Origin: Pseudoalteromonas rubra
Lineage (GTDB): Bacteria > Pseudomonadota > Gammaproteobacteria > Enterobacterales > Alteromonadaceae
Assembly (NCBI RefSeq): GCF_001482385.1
Contig: NZ_CP013611.1
Span: 1,674,001-1,738,000, forward strand
Reading direction: 5' to 3'
DNA: 64,000 nt
Of this stretch, positions 9,570 through 19,760 are shown in pieces. Both the position numbers and the translations under genes were made by a program. Positions within the stretch are counted from its first letter, which is position 1; every line of letters begins with the position of its first letter. The notes beneath the pieces are model-generated. The model ran no database searches, had not been told where the DNA came from, and saw only the letters and a list, made by a program, of their open reading frames with translations.

Positions 9570-11098
9570 CGACAGTAACGCACAAACAAACTGCTGACGG
9601 TGGCAGCGGTTGGCTTACCATGTTGCCAGTCACCCCCTTCAACACCACTGCCCGCGATGTCCATATGGACATAAGGCAGTGGTAAGTCTGACTCACAGCC
9701 GTGCTTGTCCAGTCCACCAACAATGGCCAGGAAGGCCATTGGGAACTGATGACCACGCGCAGTAACAGCCGACGGAGCATTGTTGCTCGACAAAACGTCA
9801 TCCGCCAGAGTACGTGGCTGCACGAAATCGTAATCTTCACGGCGGCTGCGCGATACCTCAGCACAGTCAGCCCACAGATCGCCGATATCAGCAAGCTGAC
9901 GAGATACCTTTTGTGCACGCGCCGGGCCGTTTTCAACATAAGCACTGTAAGGTCCCATCGCTCGGGCAGCGTGTCCGGTTAGCGTAGCTACCGTAAACAG
10001 CTCAGGATTCACTTCCCCAGTGGCCATATCTTTAAGCTCACTCAACAAATCTCCCATTGCCAGACGGCCTTCCGCATCCGTGTTGCCAATGCGCACTTTC
10101 ACGCCTTCACGCGTGGTGATTATCTCATCCGGAACGAAGCAATCAGAGCCAATCGAGTTACGCACCACAGCCAGGTACGCGATCACTTTTACGCCTTTAG
10201 GCTGGAAGTCTGCAACGGACTTCATAAAGCCGGCGACTGAGGCTGCGCCACCTTTGTCACGGCTCATGCCCGCCATAAACCCGCCTACTTTCAGATCGGC
10301 ACCACCTGTATCATAAACCAGGCCCTTACCCACAAACATCAACGTTCGCTCAATGTCCCCTTGCGGCGTGTAGACTAGCTTAACAACACGCGGGTGGTGA
10401 CGCTCCACCGCATAAGATGCGCGCGCAACGGTGCCCAGCATAGGGTAGTCTTTATCAATGGTGACCGGGTCTGACACGACTTCAACACTGACACATGTGT
10501 CCTTAAACAGCTCAACACAGTAATCTGCAAACTTAGGGGGTGCCATGCGCTCAGGCTCCGTACCACACAAGTCACGGGCAGCATACTGACCCGCAGCCAT
10601 GGCGTTTAGCTGACGACATTGCTCTTCAGAGGCCCCCAACAGTGCAATAGATTCAACAGGTTCAATCACTGGTCCACGATATTCACGGGCTTCCAGAGGT
10701 TGCCATAGCGCCTGACACGCCCCTAGGTACGCCACTTCAAGGGCATTCTGATAACGCGCATCGCCAGGTACCCCAGCCACCATCAATACAGGCTTAACCG
10801 CACCGGCTGCTTTGGCTTCCAACACAGCGGCTTTACCCGCTTCAAAAAAGCGTCGCACGTCATCATAGTCTCGGTTAAGTGGGCCTGTTGGTGACACGAT
10901 CAGGCGCTTGCCCGGTACACCTTCAGCCAGCAGTAAGCTGGCTTTGCTATGTAATCGTGCGTCAACCGCAAGATAAGGGGCGGCCGCACTGTTTAATGCC
11001 GCAACAGAAAGATCTGACACATCGGAAGTGACGACGATAACAGCATCGGCGCCCTGAACTTGCCAGTCACTGACCGGCAGAGCGAGAGGAAAAGACAT
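9566..11098 (-). CDS. M17 leucyl aminopeptidase family metallopeptidase
   Basis: This is a 510-residue cytosolic enzyme. The C-terminal catalytic domain shows the M17 signature [14 protein letters not shown], the metal-ligand and lysine region [15 protein letters not shown], and [13 protein letters not shown]. The N-terminal part is the divergent macro-like domain seen in PepA relatives. M17 enzymes use two divalent metal ions to release N-terminal residues from peptides. The sequence departs from E. coli PepA (for example GGADLK rather than GGISLK), so it is better called a PepA-like family member than pepA. The stop codon TAA overlaps the stop of the convergent MCP gene in the palindrome TTAA. 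Confidence 0.9.
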   Translation of the reverse strand: MSFPLALPVSDWQVQGADAVIVVTSDVSDLSVAALNSAAAPYLAVDARLHSKASLLLAEGVPGKRLIVSPTGPLNRDYDDVRRFFEAGKAAVLEAKAAGAVKPVLMVAGVPGDARYQNALEVAYLGACQALWQPLEAREYRGPVIEPVESIALLGASEEQCRQLNAMAAGQYAARDLCGTEPERMAPPKFADYCVELFKDTCVSVEVVSDPVTIDKDYPMLGTVARASYAVERHHPRVVKLVYTPQGDIERTLMFVGKGLVYDTGGADLKVGGFMAGMSRDKGGAASVAGFMKSVADFQPKGVKVIAYLAVVRNSIGSDCFVPDEIITTREGVKVRIGNTDAEGRLAMGDLLSELKDMATGEVNPELFTVATLTGHAARAMGPYSAYVENGPARAQKVSRQLADIGDLWADCAEVSRSRREDYDFVQPRTLADDVLSSNNAPSAVTARGHQFPMAFLAIVGGLDKHGCESDLPLPYVHMDIAGSGVEGGDWQHGKPTAATVSSLFVRYCR

Positions 11099-11247
11099 AT
11101 AATCAGCCCTTGGTTATTAAAATGCTGGGCTGATTATCGGTTATTTGCCCGCAAGAGCCAATACCATCGGGGTAATTGCCGGAACATAACATAATGCGCG
11201 CCAGCGTATGACACACTGACACGCACTGTTGAGCCGCAAAGTAATCG

Positions 11248-12939
11248 TTAATCCGACTGCGATATTGCGCTGCTGTCTTTTTGTAATTTGAGCTTACTGA
11301 CCACAGACCAGGCTTCCAACATCACCAATACACTGACAACCAGGACCACAATGTCCAGCCCCACCAGCAACCAGTTACCCTGCTCATAGTACTCACCCAA
11401 CTTGATCAGCCCGGCAAAAAAGGCCATCAGAATCACAAACATCATCGGGATCAGCGTGAATTTTGCCGGACGACCCAGCTTCATCAGATACACAGAGATC
11501 ACCAGTAAGGTCAGGCTGGCAAGAATTTGGTTGGTCGAACCAAACAAAGGCCAGATGATCATACCGCCGCTGCCCGACGCACCACCCGCACCAAACGCCA
11601 GCAGTAAACAGCAGCCCACGGCAACCAGGGTCGCAAGCACACCGTTTTTCAGGGCATTGAGTTGATAGATTTCACCCCACTCCTGAATAATATAGCGCTG
11701 CAAACGCACGCCAGAATCCATGGTGGTACCGGCAAACAGCACCACCATGACCGCAAGCAGAGTTGATGCGATCTCCACCGATAGTCCCCAACCATTGCTG
11801 ATCAGATTTGCCCCGCCCTGGATAAAAGCGCCGACACTGCCCGCGCCGAGGTGACTGTAAATTTCGTGCCATTCTTCAGGTGACACTGCCAGCATAACGC
11901 CGCTCACGGCCACCAGCGTGATCAATGCCAGTGAGCCCTCGCCCACGGCGCCCAGATAACCGACAAAGCGGCCATCGGTTTCTTTATCCAGCTGTTTCGA
12001 ACTGGTACCAGAGGACACAATGCCATGGAAGCCAGAAACGGCACCACACGCGATGGTGACAAATAATAAAGGAATGATGCTTGGCGTATCTATTGCAGTT
12101 TGCGTATTAAAGGCAGGTGCCGTGATATCCGGCATCACCACAAATACCGCGCCATACAGCAATACCAGCCCTACCAGCAGCTGCATGCCATTAATGAAAT
12201 CGCGCGGTTGTAGCAACATCCAGACCGGTAATAAAGACGCCACGGCCGCGTAGACAAACAGAATAATAATCCAATTGGCTTTATCGGCCAGCCCGAACAA
12301 CTCGCTGGGCAGCGCCAGTGGCATACCCGAGCCTATGTAAATGCTGGCATAAAGAATAGCGACGCCAATCACACATAAGGGCACCAGTGGCACCTGACGT
12401 TTAAGTAACTGGCCAATCACCAGCGCTACTAAAATGGCGGCCCAGGCAGGGAACACAGCACTGGGGTTAGCCACAAAGGAATTGGCAATAACGACCCCAA
12501 ATACGGCATTTACCATCAACAGTACCAGGAAAACCACAATCATAAACAATGAACGCGTGCGTGTACCTATAACAGTTTCTGACAGCGCTCCCATCGACTT
12601 GCCTTTGTGACGCGCACTGGCCCACAATGCGCCCATATCATGCACACCCGCAAAAAAGATGGTACCAAACACCACCCATAAAACCGCAGGGACCCAACCC
12701 CAGTAAACGGCAATGGCTGGGCCAACGATAGGCGCGGCCCCTGCTACGGATGTAAAATGATGCCCCCAGAGCACCACTTTGTTAGTCGGTACATAGTCTA
12801 CTCCGTCATTTAACTCATGCGCCGGTGTGACGAACTTATCGTCCATTTTAAATATTTTTTCGGCGATGAATTTTGAATAGACAAACCAGCCAAACAGCAT
12901 ACCAAGTATGCCAAACAGCACGATCATGATTGACTGCAT
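11248..12939 (-). CDS. CstA-family carbon starvation/peptide permease
   Basis: The start at 12939 (MQSIMIVLFG) has a good GGGAGAA Shine-Dalgarno about 5 nt away; the open frame runs back to 13017 without support. The 563-residue protein is very hydrophobic with about 15 predicted membrane segments. It carries CstA-family signatures near the N-terminus: KVVLWGHHFTSVAGAAPIVG, AVYWGWVPAVLWVVFG and GVHDMGALWASARHKGKS. E. coli CstA and BtsT (about 700 aa) are peptide and pyruvate importers induced in starvation; this is the shorter form common in marine gammaproteobacteria. The substrate is inferred as a peptide or small carboxylate. It is apparently monocistronic. Confidence 0.85.
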   Translation of the reverse strand: MQSIMIVLFGILGMLFGWFVYSKFIAEKIFKMDDKFVTPAHELNDGVDYVPTNKVVLWGHHFTSVAGAAPIVGPAIAVYWGWVPAVLWVVFGTIFFAGVHDMGALWASARHKGKSMGALSETVIGTRTRSLFMIVVFLVLLMVNAVFGVVIANSFVANPSAVFPAWAAILVALVIGQLLKRQVPLVPLCVIGVAILYASIYIGSGMPLALPSELFGLADKANWIIILFVYAAVASLLPVWMLLQPRDFINGMQLLVGLVLLYGAVFVVMPDITAPAFNTQTAIDTPSIIPLLFVTIACGAVSGFHGIVSSGTSSKQLDKETDGRFVGYLGAVGEGSLALITLVAVSGVMLAVSPEEWHEIYSHLGAGSVGAFIQGGANLISNGWGLSVEIASTLLAVMVVLFAGTTMDSGVRLQRYIIQEWGEIYQLNALKNGVLATLVAVGCCLLLAFGAGGASGSGGMIIWPLFGSTNQILASLTLLVISVYLMKLGRPAKFTLIPMMFVILMAFFAGLIKLGEYYEQGNWLLVGLDIVVLVVSVLVMLEAWSVVSKLKLQKDSSAISQSD

Positions 12940-13195
12940 TGTATTCTCCCTGTTGTTGTCCTGTTGTTGTTTTTGATGTCCGCTAAATGACAGTTTGTTA
13001 TTGCCCAGTGCAATCAACCAGTTCGGCTATATTGCAGTGCGCGACAAAGCCAGCGACTCAAACAGTATCTGGTCGTCAGGTGATCCGCTTTATGCTTTCG
13101 AGATTGTATTGCGCAAAATAACGTCTGACTTTAGCCGGATAGGCTATACCCTAGCACACCGCCGTGTGATCACAGAGCCTTGTCATTGTTATCTT

Positions 13196-14266
13196 TTAGT
13201 CGAAGGTCTGGACATCAAACAGGCCCAACTGTGCCTGGCCGGACGCCACTTCACCTAACCCCAGCTGTATCCCTATCAGCCTGACCGGTTTACTGCCAAA
13301 GCGCTCGACTGCCTGCTCAAGCAAAGTGAACAACACACCTTCATCAATCTCATGATACTGACACTCTTTGGTGGTTTGCGAAAAATCATAAAACTTTACT
13401 TTAACCCCCAACTTATTAAAGGTCCGCGTGCCGCGATAGGGTTCAGCACGCCGCTGCAATTCAGGCAGCAGACGCTGGCGAAGTACGTCTTTAAGTGCAT
13501 CCAGATCTTGTATGTCTTTTTCAAACGTGGTTTCAACACCGACCGATTTGCGAATGCGCTCAGTTTCTACCTTGCGCTCATCAATGCCCTGACAACGCCG
13601 CCAAAGTACATCGCCGAATTTACCAAACCGCTCTGTCATCTGAGTTCTGCTGCTGGCCTTAACATCACGGCCATATTGCAATCCCATTGCCAGCAGTTTT
13701 TCATGTGTCACCTTACCTACGCCGGGGATTTTTTTCAGCGGCAAAGTATCTATAAACACATCCACATCATCAGGGGTAATCACATACTGACCATTCGGTT
13801 TATTTTCGTCGCTGGCAATTTTGGCCAGGAATTTAATGGGCGCAATGCCGGCAGAGGCCGTTAGGCCCGTTTCTTGATAGATATCGCTGCGGATCTGCTG
13901 CGCAATTAACGTTGCGCTACCCTGACACAAAGTGCACTCAGTAACGTCCAGATAAGCTTCATCTAAGGAGAGTGGTTCTATCAGTTCAGTGTAACGAGAA
14001 AAAATCGTGCGGATCTGCGCAGACACCGCTTTGTAAACCGCCATCCTGCCAGGCACAATCACCAGCTCAGGGCACAGCTGCTTAGCTTTGTAGTTAGACA
14101 TGGCAGAGCGCACGCCATACTGGCGCGCGATGTAGTTGGCCGTTGATAACACGCCACGGTGGCTATTCCCGCCAATCGCAATCGGTACATTGGCCAGCGC
14201 TGGGTTATCGCGCATCTCTACGGCAGCATAAAAGCAGTCCATATCAACATGGATAAACTTACGCAT
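13196..14266 (-). CDS. dinB: DNA polymerase IV (Y-family)
   Basis: This 356-residue protein begins MRKFIHVDMDCFYAAVEMRD, the Y-family catalytic motif with the first metal-binding Asp. SLDEAYLDVT supplies the second acidic pair, and TASAGIAPIKFLAKIASDENKPNG and the helix-hairpin-helix text LPLKKIPGVGKVTHEKL follow. The C-terminal little-finger domain is present and the protein ends QLGLFDVQTFD, where QLGLF resembles a beta-clamp-binding motif. Pol IV performs translesion synthesis and is usually SOS-induced; no LexA box was confidently read upstream. The gene is divergent from the aldo/keto reductase. Confidence 0.95.
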   Translation of the reverse strand: MRKFIHVDMDCFYAAVEMRDNPALANVPIAIGGNSHRGVLSTANYIARQYGVRSAMSNYKAKQLCPELVIVPGRMAVYKAVSAQIRTIFSRYTELIEPLSLDEAYLDVTECTLCQGSATLIAQQIRSDIYQETGLTASAGIAPIKFLAKIASDENKPNGQYVITPDDVDVFIDTLPLKKIPGVGKVTHEKLLAMGLQYGRDVKASSRTQMTERFGKFGDVLWRRCQGIDERKVETERIRKSVGVETTFEKDIQDLDALKDVLRQRLLPELQRRAEPYRGTRTFNKLGVKVKFYDFSQTTKECQYHEIDEGVLFTLLEQAVERFGSKPVRLIGIQLGLGEVASGQAQLGLFDVQTFD

Positions 14267-14458
14267 GAACTTAAAAACTGGTTATTTATACAGTCATTAT
14301 GGGCAAAGAAATTCAGTATGGCAATATGATTGTGTGTTTTTTGTCATCGCGTCTCACCTGTATTTTATTGCCAAATACTCTAAACTGGTCAGACAATGGC
14401 TGCGTATCAGAGCATAACTAAACCGATCCGCCAGACCTATTTAACACAAGGAGCATTT

Positions 14459-15511
14459 ATGAAGTACAGCCACCTGGGTCATTCCAATTTAGAGGTATCA
14501 CGTGTCTGTCTGGGCAGCATGACATGGGGCGTGCAAAATAATCAGCATGACGCCGATGAGCAAATCAATTATGCGCTTGCACAGGGTGTTAACTTTATCG
14601 ACACTGCTGAAATGTATGCCGTTCCTCCCTCACCTGAAACCTATGGTAAGACCGAGGAAATTATCGGAGACTGGTTACGTCGCCACCCCGAAAAGCGCCA
14701 GGATATGGTTATCGCCACTAAAATAGCCGGCTCTGGGCTTGCCTGGATCCGTGGGGGTACCCCCATCACGGCCGAAGCCATTGTCGCCGCTGTCGATGCC
14801 TCCCTTAAGCGACTACATACCGATTACATTGATGTATACCAGCTACACTGGCCAAATAGGACTTCCCCTCATTTCTCTAAACACTGGCCCGGCATGATCA
14901 CTTTCAGTGATGTATCAACGGAGCAGCACAAAACAGAGATGTTAGAGATACTGGGTGCACTCAAACAGTGTATGGACGCAGGTAAAATTCGTCACTGGGG
15001 GTTGTCTAATGACACGCCCTGGGGCATTAACACCTATTTGCAACTGGCGCATCAACACCAATTGCCAAGACCGGTATCAATTCAAAATGAGTTCAACCTG
15101 TTACATGCCAAAGACTGGCCTTACATCATAGAAAACTGTATTCATGAAGACATCGCCTATCTGCCCTGGTCACCGCTTGCCGGAGGCGCTTTGTCAGGCA
15201 AGTATCTGGGAGGTGCCAGGCCAGAAGGATCGCGCTGGACCTTAATCCAACGCAACGGCTTATTCCGGGACACTCAGTTTGCACAAGAAGCCACGGCGGC
15301 CTATGTCGAGATTGCCAAAGAGCACAACATCACCGCGTCTCAGCTCGCACTGGCCTGGTGCGACCAGGTTGATGGCGTAACGTCTACCATCATAGGCGCA
15401 ACGACGATGTCGCAATTAAAGGAAAATATCAAAGCCTTTGATTTGACTCTGCCACCAGAGGCATTAGCCGAAATTGATACGGTGCTAAAAGCGTATCCAT
15501 TGCCCTATTAA
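14459..15511 (+). CDS. Tas-like NADP(H)-dependent aldo/keto reductase
   Basis: The ATG at 14459 is chosen because AAGGAG at 14448-14453 precedes it; the frame is open to 14396 without such a site. The 350-residue TIM-barrel protein has an N-terminus (MKYSHLGHSNLEVSRVCLGS), an FIDTAEMYAVPPSPETYGKTE segment and a length close to E. coli Tas. The catalytic tetrad is visible as Asp and Tyr in DTAEMY, Lys in ATKIAG and His in YQLHWPNR. The cofactor loop near the C-terminus reads STIIGATTMSQLKENI. The physiological substrate is unknown. It is cytosolic and monocistronic, followed by a hairpin. Confidence 0.9.
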   Translation: MKYSHLGHSNLEVSRVCLGSMTWGVQNNQHDADEQINYALAQGVNFIDTAEMYAVPPSPETYGKTEEIIGDWLRRHPEKRQDMVIATKIAGSGLAWIRGGTPITAEAIVAAVDASLKRLHTDYIDVYQLHWPNRTSPHFSKHWPGMITFSDVSTEQHKTEMLEILGALKQCMDAGKIRHWGLSNDTPWGINTYLQLAHQHQLPRPVSIQNEFNLLHAKDWPYIIENCIHEDIAYLPWSPLAGGALSGKYLGGARPEGSRWTLIQRNGLFRDTQFAQEATAAYVEIAKEHNITASQLALAWCDQVDGVTSTIIGATTMSQLKENIKAFDLTLPPEALAEIDTVLKAYPLPY

Positions 15512-15518
15512 CAAATAC

Positions 15519-15545
15519 GCGCCCGACGGGGTCCCGCTCGGGCGC
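15519..15545. terminator. Hairpin after the aldo/keto reductase gene
   Basis: An 8-bp G+C-rich stem, GCGCCCGA / TCGGGCGC, with an 11-nt loop begins 8 bp after the stop. No T-tract follows. Confidence 0.45.
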
Positions 15546-15563
15546 TGCTGTCTGAATCAAAAT

Positions 15564-16115
15564 ATGGTAGACTCAGCACTTTTTCGGGACTCTGCCATGC
15601 GCGTTCTTAATCCAGCCCCTGCCGTGCCTTTACCTGGCACCAGTTTCACCCGACCTGCGACACGGGCGATTATCACCCGTCAATCGCAAATTTTATTACT
15701 CTACACCCAGCGATATGATGATTACACCTTGCCCGGTGGTGGGGTTGACGAAGGGGAGTCTCTCACAGACGCGCTGGTACGCGAGGTAAAAGAAGAAACC
15801 GGTGCCCGCTCTGTCACCAATATCGCGCCCTTTGGTATGTATGAAGAATATCAGCACTGGTACAAACCCGATTATGACAATGTACACATAGTTTCGCACT
15901 GCTATCAGTGTGACATTTGCGGGGAGTTTGATGAGCCAGAAATGGAACATTATGAAGTTAGTAATGGTATGCAACCACAGTGGGTGGAGATCACCGAAGC
16001 CATTGCCCACAATGAAGCCGTACTGGCAAACAGCGATAAACAAGGGCAATCTCTGCTCAGGGAAACTCGCTTGCTCAAGCTCATTGCCAAAGAATTAATG
16101 CAACTGAACTTTTAG
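15564..16115 (+). CDS. NUDIX hydrolase
   Basis: A complete Nudix box is visible: GGGVDEGESLTDALVREV followed by KEETGA, fitting Gx5Ex7REUxEExGU. These residues bind Mg2+ and cleave nucleoside-diphosphate-linked compounds. The surrounding text (LLYTQRYDDYTLPGGG, HIVSHCYQCDICGEF) is family-like but does not fix the substrate. Two starts are possible: ATG at 15564, or ATG at 15597 with GGGA about 8 nt upstream. The shorter form would give 172 aa. The gene is between the AKR gene and an unrelated membrane-anchored protein, so context gives no functional hint. Confidence 0.85.
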   Translation: MVDSALFRDSAMRVLNPAPAVPLPGTSFTRPATRAIITRQSQILLLYTQRYDDYTLPGGGVDEGESLTDALVREVKEETGARSVTNIAPFGMYEEYQHWYKPDYDNVHIVSHCYQCDICGEFDEPEMEHYEVSNGMQPQWVEITEAIAHNEAVLANSDKQGQSLLRETRLLKLIAKELMQLNF

Positions 16116-16188
16116 CCATTAGCCTGGGTCATACGTGTGTTTTGGATAAAGAAACAAAATTAGAAAATCAAAACACTAAGGAAAAGTG

Positions 16189-16890
16189 ATGCGTTCATGG
16201 CTCAGTGCAATTGTCATTTCCGTTGCCTGTCACTCAATATTACTATGGCTGCTCGCTCAACAAACGGTTGTGGCACCTGTCCGCGCGCCGCAACCAAGCA
16301 TTAAAACCTACCTGGTCGTCGCACCGCCTGAACGCACGCCAGACCCAACGGCTACGGAGCAACCATCACAGCCACTCACTGAGCCCGCGCAATCATCTGA
16401 GCAGCAGATCGGCCCGGCTCAGCCTTTACCTGAAAAAAAGCAGGTCGAATCAAATACCGCATCAAGCAATACTGGTCCCACGACTCACACTGATTCTCAG
16501 CCACAGGTTCAACAAACCAAAGTACATACAATTAAGCCCCATAAACGTATCGATCCAGCTCTGGGCCTGTCACGTCTGCGCCAGCAAATGCTAAATCAAC
16601 CTGTGATACGTCAGACACCACGCAATAACACCCAGCCAAAACGCCTCGGCGTACCCAAGTCACATCAAACCTTGAACCAACCTATGCGACAAATTGAATC
16701 GAAAAACCACATTTTTACGGAATATCGGGAAGGAGACCGGTGCTACAAAGAGGTTCAGGGTGACCCAAACAACCCACCACCTGAAGGGTTTGCTAAAAAC
16801 TGGCTCACCGCAAGCAGCACCTGCGACAAAACAGCTATCACGGATGCTTATGATGCCGCTATGAACAAATGGCTGAAGAAAAAACGCTGA
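16189..16890 (+). CDS. Membrane-anchored proline/glutamine-rich protein of unknown function
   Basis: The ATG at 16189 lies 6 nt after AAGGA (16178-16182); a GTG at 16186 is too close. One hydrophobic segment (about residues 5-25) is followed by a long low-complexity region rich in Pro, Gln, Thr and Ser (about 35-150), then a small C-terminal domain with two Cys (DRCYKEV and SSTCDKT) about 30 residues apart that may form a disulphide in the periplasm. The layout resembles TonB or TolA-like spacer proteins, but no TonB C-terminal domain is present. The function is not recognised. Confidence 0.7.
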   Translation: MRSWLSAIVISVACHSILLWLLAQQTVVAPVRAPQPSIKTYLVVAPPERTPDPTATEQPSQPLTEPAQSSEQQIGPAQPLPEKKQVESNTASSNTGPTTHTDSQPQVQQTKVHTIKPHKRIDPALGLSRLRQQMLNQPVIRQTPRNNTQPKRLGVPKSHQTLNQPMRQIESKNHIFTEYREGDRCYKEVQGDPNNPPPEGFAKNWLTASSTCDKTAITDAYDAAMNKWLKKKR

Positions 16891-17045
16891 CGACAATGGC
16901 TAAGTAATATGTATTTACTCCACACCGTGTGCCAACAAATTGTACTGAGATCAAAACAACCCCGGCTTTGACTCGCAACCTGCCGCTAAAGCGATTAGTA
17001 TTTAGCTGTTAGCCCGCCCTTAGTCCGGCAAGTCAAGGAGTTAGT

Positions 17046-19724
17046 ATGAGTATAAAGCGGATCAACCAGTTTTTTAGTCCCCGTTCGGTGGCTGTTATTG
17101 GTGCCTCTAGTAATCCAGGCCGAGCCGGTAACGTGGTGATGCGCAATCTGCTGCACGGCGGGTTTAAAGGCCCCATTATGCCCGTTACACCAAAATACGC
17201 TGCCGTTCAGGGGGTATTGGCTTACCCAACCATTGCCGATCTCCCTCAGGTACCCGATCTGGCCGTTATCTGTACCAACAAAGCGACGCTGATACAGATT
17301 TTAACCGAACTATCTGAGCGGGGATGCAAAAATGCCATAATTGTGGCAGCAGGGCTCGACAACGAGCAAAAACAACGTTTGCAGGCACTTGCCAGAGACA
17401 AGCAAATCACACTGCTGGGCTCTAATAGCCTGGGTATGCTGCTCCCCCACCTTGGGTTAAATGCCAGTTTTTCTCATACCACCGCCGACGCGGGCAAGCT
17501 GGCCTTTATCTCTCAATCTGCCGCGGTCTGCTCAACCATACTAGATTGGGCCAAAAGCAAACGCATCGGGTTTTCCTATTTTATTTCTCTGGGCGACAGC
17601 CTGGATATCGACTTTGACGAATTACTGGATCTATTCGGTCGGGATGCCAAAACGAAAGCGATTTTGCTGTATATTGACAATATCAAAGATGTACGTCGTT
17701 TTATCTCCGCAGCAAGAGCTGCCGCATTTAGTAAACCCGTCATTGCTATCAAAACCGGCCGTACTCAAGCGGGTGCTGAGGCCGCGGTGATCCATACAGG
17801 CGGGTCAACTTCAGACGATGCGGTGTACGATGCCATGTTTCAGCGCGCAGGTATGCTCAGGGTCACCGATCTGCGGGAACTATTTGCAGCCACACAAACA
17901 CTGGCTCTGCACCCAAAACTATTACAGGTTGAACATCTCACCATACTCACCAATGGCGGCGGCCCTGGTATAATGGCCGTGGATACCTTATTACAGCGCA
18001 GCGGTAAACTCGCCGAACTGAGTGACAAAACCATTGCGGCGCTCAATGCCGTGATCCCGCAGTCAAATCACACTGCAAATCCGGTTGATATTTTCGGCGA
18101 TTCAGCGCCCCATCGCTATCAGCAGGCACTAGAGATTTTACTCAAAGCGGAGGAAGTGAAGAACTTACTCATCATTCATACGCCATCCGCCCTGGCCCCC
18201 AGTGAAGCGTATGCCCAGATCATTGCACAAACCCTGAGTACGTTACCTAAAATGGCTCGCCCCTTTGTGATGACCAACTTTATGGGCGAGGAAGCTGCCT
18301 GGGAGGCCCGCAATGTCTGTGTCGAGCACAGCATTCCAACGTATCGCACACCCGAAGGCGCCGTCGGGGCGTTTATGCATCTGATCAGCTACCGGCGTAA
18401 CCAAAAGCACCTGACACAAACCCCGGAGTCCATCAGTCAGGATGAACTGATCCACAACCACAGCGCCAAAGCGCAGATTGACAGCTACCTTGATCAGTCA
18501 CTCACTCAGCTCTCGACCCATCAGGCCAGCCAGATCCTCTGCCACTACGGCATGGAATGCATAGAGACAGACATAGCACTGACTCCCAGTGAGGCCAAAG
18601 AGCAGGCACAAATACTCGGCTTTCCTGTCGCGCTCAAACTGCTCAGTCCGTCTATACCGTCAAAATCTGAGGTCGGCGGCGTGGTGCTCAACCTCAATGA
18701 TGGCGATGAAGTAGAACAAAGTGCCTTCGCTATACTCCTGCGTATCAAGCAAGCCTACCCGGATGCCATTATTGAAGGTTTCTCTTTGCAAAAAATGGCC
18801 CCCAGGGCTGGCAGCCAGGAATTACGCATTGCGGTCAAAACTGAGCCCGATGTAGGGCCCGTTATATTGCTCGGTGAGGCTGGCACCGGATATGACTTCA
18901 ATCAGGCGGCCGTTGCCCTGCCCCCGCTAAACATGAATCTGGCTAAATACCTGATAGCAGCGGCGTATGATAAGGGCGTCCTGAAAGAGCGCCTGTTACC
19001 GGAGAAAGTAGATAAGTATCGTCTGTGCGCGTTGCTCACCCGCGTCTCCCAGTTAGTGGTGGATCAACCTGATATTCAGGCTGTGGAACTGAATCCCATT
19101 TTAGCGACCGATGGACACTTTTTGATCCTCGATGCCAATATGGCTTTGCAGCGCTACGAACCGCTCCCCGGGCGCAAGCGATTAGCCATCAAACCCTATC
19201 CAAAAGAATGGGAGCGATCGGTTACCCTGAAAAATGGCACCCAGGCACAGCTAAGGCCAATCCGCCCCGAGGACGAACGTAACCATCAGGAGTTTGACCA
19301 GTCCCTGAGTAAAGAAGACAGATACCGACGTTTTTTCGGTGAGCTGCCACAGTTTACCCATGATCAATTGGCTAAAATGACACAAATTGATTATGACCGT
19401 GAGATGGCATTTATCATTACCGAGCCCTATAAAAGTGCGCAACGGACACTGGGGGTTTCACGGGTGCTGATGGACCCGGACAATTTACTCGCCGAATTTG
19501 CTGTGGTCGTGCGTTCAGATTGCCAGGGGCTGGGCCTGGGTAAACTACTGATGGAGGCAGCCATCAACTACTGTAAACGTCAGTGTGTCGGGTCTATTGA
19601 AGGGATCACCTTACCAGAAAACACCGGTATGATTGGGCTGGCGAAAAAACTGGGGTTCACGGTGACCCGAGATTTTGAAGAAGGCACTGTGGTAATGAGA
19701 ATGCCACTCACAGCACAGTCATGA
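17046..19724 (+). CDS. PatZ-like protein lysine acetyltransferase (NDP-forming acyl-CoA synthetase fused to GNAT)
   Basis: This is an 892-residue fusion. Residues about 1-130 form a CoA-binding Rossmann domain (SVAVIGASSNPGRAGNV). About 140-460 form the succinyl-CoA-ligase-like core (AFISQSAAVCSTILDW; IHTGGSTSDDAVYD). About 480-710 form an ATP-grasp region (GFPVALKLLSPSIPSKSEVG; VELNPILA). About 725-890 form a GNAT domain with an acetyl-CoA-binding loop (VVRSDCQGLGLGKLLMEAAI). The order and length match E. coli PatZ/Pka and Salmonella Pat, which acetylate acetyl-CoA synthetase and other proteins. An active NDP-forming synthetase with a GNAT appendage remains an alternative. It ends about 35 bp before the channel gene. 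Confidence 0.9.
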   Translation: MSIKRINQFFSPRSVAVIGASSNPGRAGNVVMRNLLHGGFKGPIMPVTPKYAAVQGVLAYPTIADLPQVPDLAVICTNKATLIQILTELSERGCKNAIIVAAGLDNEQKQRLQALARDKQITLLGSNSLGMLLPHLGLNASFSHTTADAGKLAFISQSAAVCSTILDWAKSKRIGFSYFISLGDSLDIDFDELLDLFGRDAKTKAILLYIDNIKDVRRFISAARAAAFSKPVIAIKTGRTQAGAEAAVIHTGGSTSDDAVYDAMFQRAGMLRVTDLRELFAATQTLALHPKLLQVEHLTILTNGGGPGIMAVDTLLQRSGKLAELSDKTIAALNAVIPQSNHTANPVDIFGDSAPHRYQQALEILLKAEEVKNLLIIHTPSALAPSEAYAQIIAQTLSTLPKMARPFVMTNFMGEEAAWEARNVCVEHSIPTYRTPEGAVGAFMHLISYRRNQKHLTQTPESISQDELIHNHSAKAQIDSYLDQSLTQLSTHQASQILCHYGMECIETDIALTPSEAKEQAQILGFPVALKLLSPSIPSKSEVGGVVLNLNDGDEVEQSAFAILLRIKQAYPDAIIEGFSLQKMAPRAGSQELRIAVKTEPDVGPVILLGEAGTGYDFNQAAVALPPLNMNLAKYLIAAAYDKGVLKERLLPEKVDKYRLCALLTRVSQLVVDQPDIQAVELNPILATDGHFLILDANMALQRYEPLPGRKRLAIKPYPKEWERSVTLKNGTQAQLRPIRPEDERNHQEFDQSLSKEDRYRRFFGELPQFTHDQLAKMTQIDYDREMAFIITEPYKSAQRTLGVSRVLMDPDNLLAEFAVVVRSDCQGLGLGKLLMEAAINYCKRQCVGSIEGITLPENTGMIGLAKKLGFTVTRDFEEGTVVMRMPLTAQS

Positions 19725-19760
19725 AATACAACCCCAAATAGCAAGGTTAACAAGATAACT